Shown in pieces: positions 45,833 through 54,828 of a DNA stretch of 64,000 nt. The translations under genes and the position numbers were made by a program. Origin of the DNA: an uncultured Acidobacteriota bacterium (GTDB taxonomy: Bacteria; Acidobacteriota; Blastocatellia; Pyrinomonadales; Pyrinomonadaceae); NCBI GenBank assembly GCA_937873515.1, contig CALMYB010000026.1, forward strand, positions 62,001 to 126,000, in the 5' to 3' direction. Position 1 is the stretch's first letter; each line of letters starts with the position of its first letter. The notes beneath the pieces were generated by a model that was given only the letters and a program-made list of their open reading frames with translations, was not told where the DNA came from and made no database searches.

Positions 45833-46609
45833 CTAGTGCTTCTTTGCGACGATCGCGACCGCGTTCAGGTGATCGCGATATTTTCTGAATGTTCTCCGCA
45901 TGGTCATTATCCGTTCGCGCTCTTTCGGGTGCGTCGCGATGTTGAATATGATACCCAACGCTCTGAAAAAGCCCTCATCGTTGAATACGCGGCCTGGTTC
46001 AAGCAGACTCATTGGATTCTTTTCTATCTTGACGATGCTAAAGCCTTCTTTTTCGAGCAGCTCGGACCACTCTTTTTCTGTCAACGGACGAGCATTAACT
46101 TTGATCGTCTGCGCGAGGTCCCGCTGAATGCTGCCTTTTGTCTCGTCCGAAATATTGTCCGGAGCAAGCCCGAGCTCGTGTATGCCGTAAAGGCCGCCTT
46201 TTTTCAGGATACGGAAAGCTTCCCCGATGATCTCGGATTTGCGATGATCGGCCTGCATCGTCAGCATCGCTTCACCATAGACCTTATCAACAGAATCCGC
46301 GTCCAAGGTTGTGTCAGCAGCACTCGTGTTGATTATCTTTCGATTCTTGCCGTTCACAATGCTCTTCAGATTCCCTGCAGCGGTCTCGTCAAGCTCGATG
46401 CCCGTATATGAGTGCGGATCCTGCTTAAGCGTCAACGCGGCCGTGAAGCCGATTCCCGGTGCGAACTCCACGACATCATCCGTCTTTTTGATATCGAGTT
46501 CGTCGATGAGCTTTGCCGTCAGTTCGCGTCCGCCGGGACGCAGGACCCGCTTGCCCATCTTCGCCAAAACCCAATGCCCTTGTTCCGTGTTCGTATGGTG
46601 ACTGATCAT
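45833..46609 (-). CDS. Class I SAM-dependent methyltransferase
   Basis: A 258-residue protein from ATG 46609, which has AAGGAG at 6 nt. SAM-binding motif I is DVVEFAPGIGFTAALTL; the next acidic residue is in YTGIELDETAAGNL, and motif IV/post regions are VYGEAMLTMQADHRKSEIIGEAFRILKKGGLYGIHEL. This layout fits UbiE/COQ5-like small-molecule methyltransferases. The substrate is not inferable. The C-terminus (KERERIMTMRRTFRKYRDHLNAVAIVAKK) is basic. Confidence 0.83.
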   Translation of the reverse strand: MISHHTNTEQGHWVLAKMGKRVLRPGGRELTAKLIDELDIKKTDDVVEFAPGIGFTAALTLKQDPHSYTGIELDETAAGNLKSIVNGKNRKIINTSAADTTLDADSVDKVYGEAMLTMQADHRKSEIIGEAFRILKKGGLYGIHELGLAPDNISDETKGSIQRDLAQTIKVNARPLTEKEWSELLEKEGFSIVKIEKNPMSLLEPGRVFNDEGFFRALGIIFNIATHPKERERIMTMRRTFRKYRDHLNAVAIVAKKH

Positions 46610-46727
46610 GATCTTCTCCTTGCCGCCTGAGACAGACGATGCGGCCAGCGTATAGACCATGTTCCTACTTCGCGCCGAAACGAAATATGCGCTCGCGCAG
46701 GTTTTTAGGTGTATTCCTGCTTTTGGT

Positions 46728-47450
46728 TCAATGCGTGGGCACGTTATCCCGTGTCGGCAGAAAAAAGTCACCGGTCCTTAGAACATCGCGCGCGGTCAAC
46801 AGGTCCTCATCACTCACGTACGAGACGGCAAAAAGCACTGCATAACCATCACGTACCGTCACATAAACCCGCCTTTTCTGTGTCCCCGTTGATGTGTCGA
46901 GAAAGGCGAATTGCATGGCTCCGAGTTTCTCGGCATCTGTCTCCCCGACCTTAAAAGAGGCCGGAAGCTTGGCATTTAGAAGGCTCTGTCGGACCACATC
47001 GACGTAATCGACAGCGTCTTTGATCTGCTGGACGCCAGAAATATTCTCGGCCGCGATGAGGAAGAATGCGTTATCGGGAGTCCCCGGCATTGATCGGTAA
47101 GCGGTCAAGAGCACCGTGACGTTCTTTGCGAACCGCTGCTTGGCGAGCGGACCGAGGGCCTCGGTGTTCAGCGTATGCAGGTCAAAGCCGGCTGATTTCA
47201 TATAGGCCTCAAAATCCGGCCCCGGGATCAGCCAGCTGTCCGGAAAAGTGACCTGAAAGCTCAGGGTGGGATTGATATAGCTGCGGCCGGTGACCGTTCC
47301 GGCATCCAGCTTTAGTGCAGCCTCGCGCAGCTCCGTTCCCGCTTTCACAGGAATGGTGCCGGGCAGTTTCTTATGTGGGGTGCGTTGTTTCTGGGAAAAA
47401 CCGAACGAAACACTTACCAAGACAACAAACGCCGCAACAAAAACTCTCAT
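46728..47450 (-). CDS. Secreted hypothetical protein, PsbP-like pattern
   Basis: A 240-residue exported protein with a signal peptide (FVAAFVVLVSVSFGFSQ). The mature part reads as repeated strands beginning SYINPTLSFQVTFPDSWLIPG, followed by FFLIAAENISGVQQ and RRVYVTVRDGYAVLFAVSYV, the kind of layout seen in PsbP/DUF1795-type proteins and in the product at 12940. The final 30 residues (DEDLLTARDVLRTGDFF) fit the C-terminal helix. Its start overlaps the stop of the upstream gene by 4 nt (ATGA). Function unknown. Confidence 0.68.
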   Translation of the reverse strand: MRVFVAAFVVLVSVSFGFSQKQRTPHKKLPGTIPVKAGTELREAALKLDAGTVTGRSYINPTLSFQVTFPDSWLIPGPDFEAYMKSAGFDLHTLNTEALGPLAKQRFAKNVTVLLTAYRSMPGTPDNAFFLIAAENISGVQQIKDAVDYVDVVRQSLLNAKLPASFKVGETDAEKLGAMQFAFLDTSTGTQKRRVYVTVRDGYAVLFAVSYVSDEDLLTARDVLRTGDFFLPTRDNVPTH

Positions 47451-48124
47451 AAAAAATAAAGGCCTAAACGCGGGATCCCTGCTTCCTCACGAAGCCGCTT
47501 CATTACCATAAGTTCATAGGTCTGGCGATACTTGTCCGGTTCCATCTCGCTCTTATAAGGCTTGAGCTGGCTCTTGACCGTTGCCTCAAGCGTCGCCAAA
47601 TGATTCGGCTCCCAATTCTCAAGCAGCGTACGGTCAAGCAGCTTTTCCACATCGCTCAGGGTCTTATCGACCGTATCGAGATCATTGGTTAGATTCGCTT
47701 TTATCTCGGAAAGATGCGTCAGCGCTCGCAAAATCCCCTCGGAGAGGCTCTCTATCTTGCACTCCGCAAGTCTTGCGGCACAATCGTCAATGTGCGCACC
47801 GATCCGTTCGACCGAAAATTCGGGTTCTGACGCAGTTCCTTGCTCGTTGTCACCCTTGCCTGTCTGAGAATTAAGCCATTCGCGATGCTGTATTTCGATC
47901 TCCTCGCGACAATAGAAAAGGCTCTTGATGGTCCGAGTCCCCGGCGGTTGGCGGTCATACACATCGAAAACGGCCTCGATCGATCGGAGAACTATGTGCA
48001 AAGGAATACCGCGTTCTTTCCAACCGTCGATCATCGCCCAATCCAGCGGCGAAAGGAAAAGGTGCCTTCCTCTCCGCCGGACGAACGTATCCTCGATCTC
48101 GGTGTAGTAGTTGAAATAATTCAC
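47447..48124 (-). CDS. Conserved hypothetical protein, 225 residues, coupled to the secreted protein
   Basis: A cytoplasmic helical protein without recognised domain. The N-terminus (NYYTEIEDTFVRRRGRHLFLSPLDWAMIDGWKERGIPLHIVLRSIEAVFD) resembles a winged-helix or DnaD-like fold with a conserved W-x-x-ID-W pattern; I cannot confirm it. Middle and C-terminal parts are charged helices ending LMVMKRLREEAGIPRLGLYFL. It overlaps the next gene by 4 nt, so the two are translated together. Presence in an acidobacterial-like genome is the only context. Confidence 0.65.
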   Translation of the reverse strand: MNYFNYYTEIEDTFVRRRGRHLFLSPLDWAMIDGWKERGIPLHIVLRSIEAVFDVYDRQPPGTRTIKSLFYCREEIEIQHREWLNSQTGKGDNEQGTASEPEFSVERIGAHIDDCAARLAECKIESLSEGILRALTHLSEIKANLTNDLDTVDKTLSDVEKLLDRTLLENWEPNHLATLEATVKSQLKPYKSEMEPDKYRQTYELMVMKRLREEAGIPRLGLYFL

Positions 48125-48222
48125 GCGTTACAAAATTCCGATCTCTCCTAGATTAAACGACCGATGCCGAGCCTCCAAAACCCGCATTGGACGAAGTCTG
48201 TGATAACCTATTTCAAAAGAAA

Positions 48223-49818
48223 ATGGCAGACAGACGGACACGTTTTTGCACCTCTTCGGACATCGAACTCCCGAACGACTTCAACCCTGGGAATACGGCG
48301 CCGATCTCCTATGAGAACGAGCTGAATGAACCCGGAAAGTTTCCCTACACTCGCGGCGTTCGAAGGTCGATGTATCGCGGCCGCTTCTGGACGATGCGGC
48401 AATACGCGGGGTTCGCCACCGCTGAGGAATCGAACCAACGCTATAAATACTTGCTTTCGCAAGGCACGACGGGCCTTAGCGTCGCTTTTGACCTGCCCAC
48501 ACAGATCGGGCTCGATTCCGACGATCCGCTGGCCGCCGGCGAGGTTGGGAAAGTTGGTGTCGCGATCGATTCGCTCGAGGATATGCTGACGCTGTTCGAC
48601 GGCATTCCGCTGGATCAGGTCTCAACGTCGATGACGATCAATGCGACGGCCTCGACCTTACTCTGCCTTTATCTTGCGGTAGCTAAAAAGCAAAATATCG
48701 CTCTCGATAAGGTCAACGGCACGGTCCAGAACGACATTCTCAAGGAATACATTGCCCGAGGAACCTACATCTATCCTCCGAAACCATCTTTGCGGTTGAT
48801 CACCGACACGTTCGCTTTTTGTGCTGAAGCGGTACCGAATTGGAACACTATCTCCATCTCGGGCTACCACATTCGCGAAGCCGGTTCGACGGCTGCTCAG
48901 GAGATCGCTTTTACGCTAGCCGATGCGATCTGCTATGTCGAAGCCGCGATCGCAGTCGGGCTGGAAGTTGATGACTTTGCCCCTCGCCTCTCATTCTTTT
49001 TTAATGCGCACAACAACCTGATCGAAGAGATCGCAAAGTTCCGAGCCGCCCGCCGTCTTTGGGCGAGGATTATGCGCGATCGCTTTTCGGCAAAGGACGA
49101 AAAGTCGATGATGCTCCGTTTTCACACACAAACTGCGGGTTCAACGCTCACTGCGCAGCAGCCCGAGGTCAATGTAGTTCGAACCACGATCCAGGCCCTC
49201 GCGGCCGTACTCGGCGGCACCCAAAGCCTGCACACGAACTCGATGGACGAGGCTCTCGGTCTGCCGACAGAAAATGCGGCCCGCATTGCATTGCGTACAC
49301 AGCAGGTGATCGCATACGAATCCGGTGTCGCCGACACGGTCGATCCATTTGCCGGCAGTTACGCGGTGGAGGAGCTCACCACTCGGCTTGAAAAAGCGGC
49401 CGCCGACTATATCGAAAAGATCGACGACCTGGGCGGCATGCTCCGCGCGATCGAGATAGGTTTTGTCCAGAACGAGATCCAACAGGCCGCTTACGACTAC
49501 CAACTCGCCGTCGAGCATCACGATGCCATCGTCGTCGGTGTAAATAAGTTCCGTACCGAAGATGTCGAGCCGGTCCCGATCCTACGGATCGATGAAAAGA
49601 TCGAGATCGACCAGCGAGCCCGGCTTGCGGCCCTGCGGAGCCGGCGCGATGCTTCTAATGCTGAAAATGCCCTAAAGAAAATCGCATCTGCAGCCAAAAC
49701 AGACGAAAACCTCCTTCCGCACATACTTTTTGCCGTCGAAAACTACGTAACCATCGGCGAGATCAGCAATGAACTTCGTAAAGTCTGGGGCGAATACCAA
49801 GAGAACGTAAGCGTTTAG
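48223..49818 (+). CDS. Methylmalonyl-CoA mutase large (catalytic) subunit without B12-binding domain
   Basis: A 531-residue TIM-barrel protein that rearranges (R)-methylmalonyl-CoA to succinyl-CoA, or a close analogue, with adenosylcobalamin held by a separate small subunit. Diagnostic segments: [97 protein letters not shown], and [26 protein letters not shown]. Tyr in RQYAGF and Arg in IARGTY match methylmalonyl rather than isobutyryl mutases. The B12 domain is absent, so a partner gene must be elsewhere. ATG 48223 is used; the TTG at 48187 is possible. Terminated at 49919-49940. Confidence 0.92.
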   Translation: MADRRTRFCTSSDIELPNDFNPGNTAPISYENELNEPGKFPYTRGVRRSMYRGRFWTMRQYAGFATAEESNQRYKYLLSQGTTGLSVAFDLPTQIGLDSDDPLAAGEVGKVGVAIDSLEDMLTLFDGIPLDQVSTSMTINATASTLLCLYLAVAKKQNIALDKVNGTVQNDILKEYIARGTYIYPPKPSLRLITDTFAFCAEAVPNWNTISISGYHIREAGSTAAQEIAFTLADAICYVEAAIAVGLEVDDFAPRLSFFFNAHNNLIEEIAKFRAARRLWARIMRDRFSAKDEKSMMLRFHTQTAGSTLTAQQPEVNVVRTTIQALAAVLGGTQSLHTNSMDEALGLPTENAARIALRTQQVIAYESGVADTVDPFAGSYAVEELTTRLEKAAADYIEKIDDLGGMLRAIEIGFVQNEIQQAAYDYQLAVEHHDAIVVGVNKFRTEDVEPVPILRIDEKIEIDQRARLAALRSRRDASNAENALKKIASAAKTDENLLPHILFAVENYVTIGEISNELRKVWGEYQENVSV

Positions 49819-49918
49819 ATCTCAAAGAGCAGGAAAAAAATCGCTGACAAACGCCGTTAAACTGTGTTAGCCTAACTATTGTAGGCTTTCCGCCTGCTAT
49901 AGAGAAGACCCCTCAAAA

Positions 49919-49940
49919 GCCGACGCCTTCGGCATTTTTT
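49919..49940 (+). terminator. Intrinsic terminator after the mutase gene
   Basis: GCCGA and TCGGC pair across a 5-nt loop, followed by A and six T. A second hairpin (AGCCTA at 49869-49874 with TAGGCT at 49882-49887) precedes it. The 152-bp gap from 49819 to 49970 holds no gene. Confidence 0.6.
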
Positions 49941-49970
49941 ATCTATTTTCTGCGGTTTCTCTTATCCCCT

Positions 49971-51836
49971 ATGGAAAAACTTAACGAATTTCTGCGAGAT
50001 CTTCTGTCCAGCTGCAGCGATGAACTGCGTCTCGAGCCGGGCAAAAAGCCGTTCATGATCGCGGGTTCACGTACTATCGAGATTTCGAACACCCCGATTC
50101 TCGGCACTCAGATCAGTATGATGGTGTTCCCCCTGATCCCGCAGGATATCAAGCTCATCCTTCCCCACTCACCTGAGATCGAATTCGAGCATCCACACAC
50201 TCTTGGAAAATTCCAGTTCGTTGTAAGGAAATCCCCGGCCGGTTTTAACGTTGTCATTCGGCCGCAGCTTGCCGATCAGCGTACATCTTCACCTACGCCC
50301 GAAAATGTCTTTGCGCCACAAGCAGCGCCGTCCGAAACCGCGGCCTATCAGGAGTCTGCACCCAAGCCTGCCTCTGAAGAACCGATCTTGCCGCTTTCGC
50401 CGGCCGAATTCTCGGACTTTGACAGCGCGTCTGCGGGCTACGAATATACTTCGACCTTGACGCCGGTCGAAAAGAGCCCGGAAACGCTGGTCGTCGAAGA
50501 ACGTGTTGAAGTGCCCGCCTACGAGATCGCCGGTATGCCCGCTGCGGATGTCGTCTCGGCCAACGATCCGGAATTCGCCACCGTCTTTTCTGACACATCG
50601 ACGTACGAGCCCCAAGGCGCTCGCGATGATTTTTCGGGCACTTATACGCCGCTGACGGACCAGCCATTTGAACATACGGAAGAGACAAATGGCTGGCCGC
50701 CGCCTTCGGAGCCGCCGCTCCTCCCAACACTACCCTCGACTCATAGTCCAACGCTAGTGAATTCGCAAATGGATCACCTCTTCCGAGCGATGGCCGCAGC
50801 CGGCGCATCGGACCTCCATCTTTCCGTCTCGATGCCGCCAATGATCCGCAAGGACGGCAAAATGCAGCCGCTTTCGCCCGGAGACGCCGCCCTCACAGCC
50901 GATTCGATAAGGGAGCTTCTCGGCGAAATAATGCCAAAGAAGAACGTTGAGGAATTCGCGCAGCGGCACGATACTGACTTTGCGTACGAGATCGAGGGCT
51001 TGGCGCGCTTCCGCTCGAATATATTCATGGACCGGAAAGGAATGGGCGCCGTTTTCCGCATAATTCCAACAAAGATGACGACCGCCGAGCAGCTTGGTCT
51101 GTCGGATGCAATTCTCGGCCTCACGCACCTATCGAAAGGCCTTGTTGTCGTCACAGGCCCAACCGGTTCGGGAAAGTCCACGACGCTCTGTGCGATGGTG
51201 AACCACATCAATCAGAATCGCGAAGACCACATAATAACGATCGAGGACCCGATCGAATTCGTCCACGACAACATCAAATGTCTCGTGAACCAACGCGAGG
51301 TCCACAATCACACCGCTTCGTTCAAAGATGCCCTGCGTGCGGCGCTTCGCGAGGATCCGGACATTTTGCTCGTCGGCGAAATGCGCGACCTCGAAACTAT
51401 CTCGATCGCGATCGAAACGGCGGAAACAGGACACCTCGTCTTCGGCACCTTGCACACGACGACCGCGGCCTCAACGGTCGATCGTATCATTGACCAATTC
51501 CCGGCAGATCGACAGCAGCAGATTCGAGTAATGCTTTCAGAATCGCTGAAAGGCGTTATCGCCCAAACCCTTTTACCAAAGAAAGGCGGCGGCCGCGTCG
51601 CGGCCCTTGAGATCTTGATCGTAACTCCTGCGATCAGCAATTTGATCCGTGAGGGAAAGACGTTCCAGATCCCGTCTGCGATGCAGACCGGAAAGAACAG
51701 CGGTATGGTCGTGCTCAACGACGCCCTTTTTGAGCTGGTAAAGAACGGCATGGTCGAGCCTAAAGACGCCTACATCAAGGCGGTCGATAAGGCCAACTTT
51801 GAGACGATGCTGACCCGTGGCGGCTTCAAGATCTAG
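49971..51836 (+). CDS. pilT: Type IV pilus retraction ATPase PilT with an extra N-terminal domain
   Basis: A 621-residue protein, about 270 residues longer than standard PilT. Residues about 264-621 are the PilT core: PAS-like domain (ASDLHLSVSMPPMIRKDGKM), Walker A GPTGSGKST (near 396), Asp box region ITIEDPIEFVHDN, Walker B DPDILLVGEMRDLETI and the His box GTLHTTTAAST. Residues 1-100 have a second, weaker copy of the N-terminal domain pattern (LLSSCSDELRLEPGKKPFMIAG and GKFQFVVRKSPAGFNVVIRP), joined by a Pro/Ser/Glu-rich linker (100-260). Retracts type IV pili. No other pil gene is nearby, which is common for pilT. Confidence 0.9.
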   Translation: MEKLNEFLRDLLSSCSDELRLEPGKKPFMIAGSRTIEISNTPILGTQISMMVFPLIPQDIKLILPHSPEIEFEHPHTLGKFQFVVRKSPAGFNVVIRPQLADQRTSSPTPENVFAPQAAPSETAAYQESAPKPASEEPILPLSPAEFSDFDSASAGYEYTSTLTPVEKSPETLVVEERVEVPAYEIAGMPAADVVSANDPEFATVFSDTSTYEPQGARDDFSGTYTPLTDQPFEHTEETNGWPPPSEPPLLPTLPSTHSPTLVNSQMDHLFRAMAAAGASDLHLSVSMPPMIRKDGKMQPLSPGDAALTADSIRELLGEIMPKKNVEEFAQRHDTDFAYEIEGLARFRSNIFMDRKGMGAVFRIIPTKMTTAEQLGLSDAILGLTHLSKGLVVVTGPTGSGKSTTLCAMVNHINQNREDHIITIEDPIEFVHDNIKCLVNQREVHNHTASFKDALRAALREDPDILLVGEMRDLETISIAIETAETGHLVFGTLHTTTAASTVDRIIDQFPADRQQQIRVMLSESLKGVIAQTLLPKKGGGRVAALEILIVTPAISNLIREGKTFQIPSAMQTGKNSGMVVLNDALFELVKNGMVEPKDAYIKAVDKANFETMLTRGGFKI

Positions 51837-51892
51837 GTCCCGACATTCGCTCGCCCCTTCAACTCGTGTAAAATTTAAGTTATCCGAACGGC

Positions 51893-51937
51893 GATACGTG
51901 TCCAACTATTTTGGCAGGACACGTATCTAACTTTTTT
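51893..51937 (+). terminator. Strong intrinsic terminator after pilT
   Basis: GATACGTGTCC (51893-51903) and GGACACGTATC (51917-51927) are a perfect 11-bp inverted repeat with a 13-nt loop, followed by a T run (51932-51937). The VWFA gene starts 17 nt later, so it may also act as an attenuator or mRNA 5' structure. Confidence 0.75.
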
Positions 51938-51954
51938 ACAGACAAAAGGGCTAT

Positions 51955-53220
51955 ATGAAGCGTTTTCCAAGACTTTCTTCCGTCGCTTTGATCTTCATCT
52001 TCGTTTTTGCGGCGGCAGTCGCGGCACTTGCGCAGTCTCGGCCGCAGCGTCCTGATACGGCACCGGGAAACGAAAAACGAAATCAACGCCCAAAACCGCC
52101 GACCGCCGAAGAACTTAGAAAGGCCGAGGAAGAACGCAAACAGGCTGAAGCGGAAAAGAATGCGATCATTGATCCCGGCATCGAAAAGGTCTCGACGAAC
52201 ATCGTCTCCGTCGAAGTAACGGTCGTTAACAAGAAGACCGGAGCTGTTGTCACCGGACTAAGGAAAGAGAACTTTGCGATCTTTGAGGATGGTAAGCAGC
52301 AGCCGATCTCAGCTTTTACTACGCCGGACTCACCGATCACGGTCACGGTTCTTATCGAATTCAGCAAATGGAGCGAGGTCTTTGGTTCCGCCGCGGGCGG
52401 GATATTCGAGCCCGGCGCATATGAGGTAGTACGGCCTGCGGCTCTTTTTGTCTCGCGCTTTATCAAACCGCCAAATGATTACGCTTCGATCGTTGCGTTC
52501 GATATTCGGCCAACGCCGATCACCGACTTTACGAATGACCCGCAGCGTCTGCGCCAAGCGGTCGATCTATTGTTTCGAAGTACACCCGCCGTCCGCGAGA
52601 ATAACTTGTGGGACGCCCTAAAATTTACGCTGCTTGGCGGAACGACCGACACCGTCGTCCTTGAGAACTCCAAAGCAAAAACCGCTCAGTACGCCGGAAT
52701 GGCAAATCTGCGCGCACCGCGAAAGGCCATTATCCTTGTTGCCTCCGGAATCGACACCTTCAGCAAGACGAGCTACGACCAGGCTCGGCGCATTGTTCAG
52801 GAAGCCGGCGTTCCCGTGTATGTGATCAGCACAGGCAATCTTTTCTTTAAGCGTTACGAGAACCTGCTTGGTCCAATGGACGACCTCGCTACGGGCCTGC
52901 CCGGCCGCCTCACATTCCTACAAGCTCAGAATTCGATGAACACGATCGCAAAAGAGTCCGGCGGAATGCACTTTCCAATGACGTTCGAGAGTGAGATCCC
53001 TGATTATCTGAACAGCATCAACGCTCTGCTGCGGAACCAGTACAACATCGCCTATGACCTCAATAGTCCGCATACTCCCGGCCAGAAATACAAACTGCAG
53101 GTAAAGGTCGATGTCAACGGCGACGGCATCTACGACGAAAAGGCATATCGCGTTCAGGCGCGGCCGTATTACATCGCCCCCGGCGGTGATGACGCAAAAG
53201 ATAAAAGGAAAAAGGATTAA
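51955..53220 (+). CDS. Secreted VWFA-domain protein, acidobacterial type, degenerate MIDAS
   Basis: A 421-residue exported protein with signal peptide (LSSVALIFIFVFAAAVAALA), then a charged, Arg/Lys/Glu-rich stretch (EELRKAEEERKQAEAEKN) that may be a coiled coil. The family segment follows (IVSVEVTVVNKKTG, GLRKENFAIFEDGKQQPI) and a VWA domain. At the DxSxS position it reads IEFSKWS (Glu125 and Trp in place of Asp and Ser), so metal coordination is probably lost; TNIVSVEV and VYVISTGN strands are kept. AAAGGG precedes the ATG. Compared with the gene at 4433, this is a paralogue that likely binds partners without a metal. Confidence 0.83.
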   Translation: MKRFPRLSSVALIFIFVFAAAVAALAQSRPQRPDTAPGNEKRNQRPKPPTAEELRKAEEERKQAEAEKNAIIDPGIEKVSTNIVSVEVTVVNKKTGAVVTGLRKENFAIFEDGKQQPISAFTTPDSPITVTVLIEFSKWSEVFGSAAGGIFEPGAYEVVRPAALFVSRFIKPPNDYASIVAFDIRPTPITDFTNDPQRLRQAVDLLFRSTPAVRENNLWDALKFTLLGGTTDTVVLENSKAKTAQYAGMANLRAPRKAIILVASGIDTFSKTSYDQARRIVQEAGVPVYVISTGNLFFKRYENLLGPMDDLATGLPGRLTFLQAQNSMNTIAKESGGMHFPMTFESEIPDYLNSINALLRNQYNIAYDLNSPHTPGQKYKLQVKVDVNGDGIYDEKAYRVQARPYYIAPGGDDAKDKRKKD

Positions 53221-53226
53221 GCCGGA

Positions 53227-53247
53227 TTTCTGTTCGCTGAACAGAAA
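53227..53247. other. Hairpin between convergent genes
   Basis: TTTCTGTTC and GAACAGAAA form a perfect 9-bp stem with a 3-nt loop between the VWFA stop and the convergent gene at 53263. There is no clear T run on either strand, so termination is uncertain. Confidence 0.45.
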
Positions 53248-53262
53248 GGCTGCAAGAAACCT

Positions 53263-53676
53263 TTAGCTCCCGGATTGCTTCAAAAGCAGTCCGCTTGGGG
53301 TTGCGGTGTGATCAAAAACGTAGTTGTATCGATAGATCCCGAACGGAAGGATCGAGACCGGGATCGTGTAGTTCACGTGGGCATTAACGCCCGGGCCGAC
53401 CTTCTTCACCTCGACCAGAGCGTCGGACGGAACCTCATTCGCTGAAATTGCCTTCTCGAGGCGCTCCTTCACGTTCTTGACGGGATCGACGTTGCCCGGC
53501 AGCGCCATTCCCTGCAGCACCGCGGTCTCCATATCGGACTTCATCGCCTCACCTTGATACGCTACCGGGATGTAGTTGTATCCGGCGTTCGCGACCAACA
53601 ATATGAAAGCCAGCACAATAAGAAATTTGACGCCGGCACTGCCGCGTTCATTGACTCGGTTCGTTACATTCTGCAT
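53263..53676 (-). CDS. Small secreted/membrane-anchored hypothetical protein
   Basis: A 137-residue protein. A basic N-terminus (TNRVNERGSAG) and one hydrophobic segment (VKFLIVLAFILLVANAGYNYIP) suggest an inner-membrane anchor or uncleaved signal, as in DUF4845 or pseudopilin-like short proteins; the RGSAG junction before the hydrophobic run also resembles a prepilin processing region without the Glu. The rest (MKSDMETAVLQGMALPGNV, VKNVKERLEKAISANEVP, ALVEVKKVGPGVNAHVNYTIPVSILPF) is mixed alpha/beta. Function unknown. It is followed leftward by a hairpin and is 27 nt from the aroB stop. Confidence 0.62.
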   Translation of the reverse strand: MQNVTNRVNERGSAGVKFLIVLAFILLVANAGYNYIPVAYQGEAMKSDMETAVLQGMALPGNVDPVKNVKERLEKAISANEVPSDALVEVKKVGPGVNAHVNYTIPVSILPFGIYRYNYVFDHTATPSGLLLKQSGS

Positions 53677-53703
53677 TTTTCTAAACTTCCTTCGCTGTTG
53701 AGC

Positions 53704-54828
53704 TTACTTCTGAAGCTTAAGAAACGCTTCGAGTGTGGAAAGAGCGGTTTTTGGAGAGATCTGATCGCCCGAAAATACTACAGGCCGGCCTATACCTCGA
53801 AGCAGGATCCATTGAAGTGATCCGGATATATTCTTTTTGTCGAATTGAAATGCCTCAAAGACCTTTTGAGGTTCGATGCCCGCAAGCGACGGCAAAACGC
53901 CGACGCTGTGCAAAACATCGTATAACAATTCTACATCCTGCTTGTCACAAATCGCAAGCTTTTTTGAGAGTTTGGCGGCATAAAGAATGCCGTAGCCGAC
54001 AGCCTCTCCATGACGGAAATATCGATAATCTGTGGCTTTTTCGAGAGCGTGAGCAAGCGTATGGCCAAAATTCAGGATCTTTCGCGAACGGCCGTCAGTC
54101 CGCTTAACATCCTCGAAAGGGTCCTGATCGACGATCTTGGCTTTAAGAGCAACATTCTCACGTACCAAGGCCGCGAGCTTTTCGCTGGAAAAGAGCCGAC
54201 TTCTATCAGAAAAACAGGCTCTTGTGCGCTTCAGGGGCCCTTTTCCACTGATCGCGGCGTGTTTTACCATTTCACACGCCCCTGCCACGATCTCGCGTTC
54301 CGGCAGCGTTCTAAGGCACTCTACGTCAGCAAACACTCCCGCTGCGGGGTAAAATGCGCCGATCGTATTCTTGCCGAATGAAGCATTTACGCCGGTTTTG
54401 CCGCCGACCGACGAGTCGATCATCGCGAGCAAAGTGGTCGGCAGTTGTATATGCTTGATTCCCCGCAGATAGATCGCCGCTGCAAATCCACCAAGATCGC
54501 CGACAACACCTCCGCCTAGTGAAACGACCGCATCGGTCCGCTCGATTCTCGCGGCAGCCATCGCCGCCAAGACCTTTTCTGTGGAGGCCAGTGTTTTGAA
54601 TCTCTCACCATCGCCAATTAGCGCGACCGCGGTCGAGAAACCTGCCTTCTGAAGACTTGCTTCGACCACTTGCCCGTAAAGCCCAAAGACCTTCCGATTC
54701 GAGACGAGAAAAGCACGTTTCGCTCGGTTCCCAAGCCGTTGGCGTGCGAAGGCTCCAACGGAGTCGAGGTTCCCCTGTCCGATCTCGATCGTCTCAAATA
54801 GGTCCATCGCTGTTGGCGAAGCTCTCAT
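53704..54828 (-). CDS. aroB: 3-dehydroquinate synthase
   Basis: Second step of the shikimate pathway: converts DAHP to 3-dehydroquinate with NAD and a divalent metal. The 374-residue protein has SLGGGVVGDLGGFAAAIYLRGI, QLPTTLLAMIDSSVGGKTGVN, KNTIGAFYPAAGV and the zinc-binding region NFGHTLAHALEKAT and RHGEAVGYGI. Its ATG overlaps the glmM stop by 4 nt (ATGA), so it is translationally coupled to it. A coupling of aroB with glmM is unusual and its reason is unclear. Confidence 0.96.
   Translation of the reverse strand: MRASPTAMDLFETIEIGQGNLDSVGAFARQRLGNRAKRAFLVSNRKVFGLYGQVVEASLQKAGFSTAVALIGDGERFKTLASTEKVLAAMAAARIERTDAVVSLGGGVVGDLGGFAAAIYLRGIKHIQLPTTLLAMIDSSVGGKTGVNASFGKNTIGAFYPAAGVFADVECLRTLPEREIVAGACEMVKHAAISGKGPLKRTRACFSDRSRLFSSEKLAALVRENVALKAKIVDQDPFEDVKRTDGRSRKILNFGHTLAHALEKATDYRYFRHGEAVGYGILYAAKLSKKLAICDKQDVELLYDVLHSVGVLPSLAGIEPQKVFEAFQFDKKNISGSLQWILLRGIGRPVVFSGDQISPKTALSTLEAFLKLQK

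Noticed and set aside
49869..49887. AGCCTA/TAGGCT hairpin upstream of pilT considered as a riboswitch
   Set aside because: No match to any aptamer pattern I know; a 6-bp stem before a terminator is not sufficient.
53227..53247. 9-bp hairpin considered as a terminator
   Set aside because: No T run on either strand; recorded only as a hairpin.
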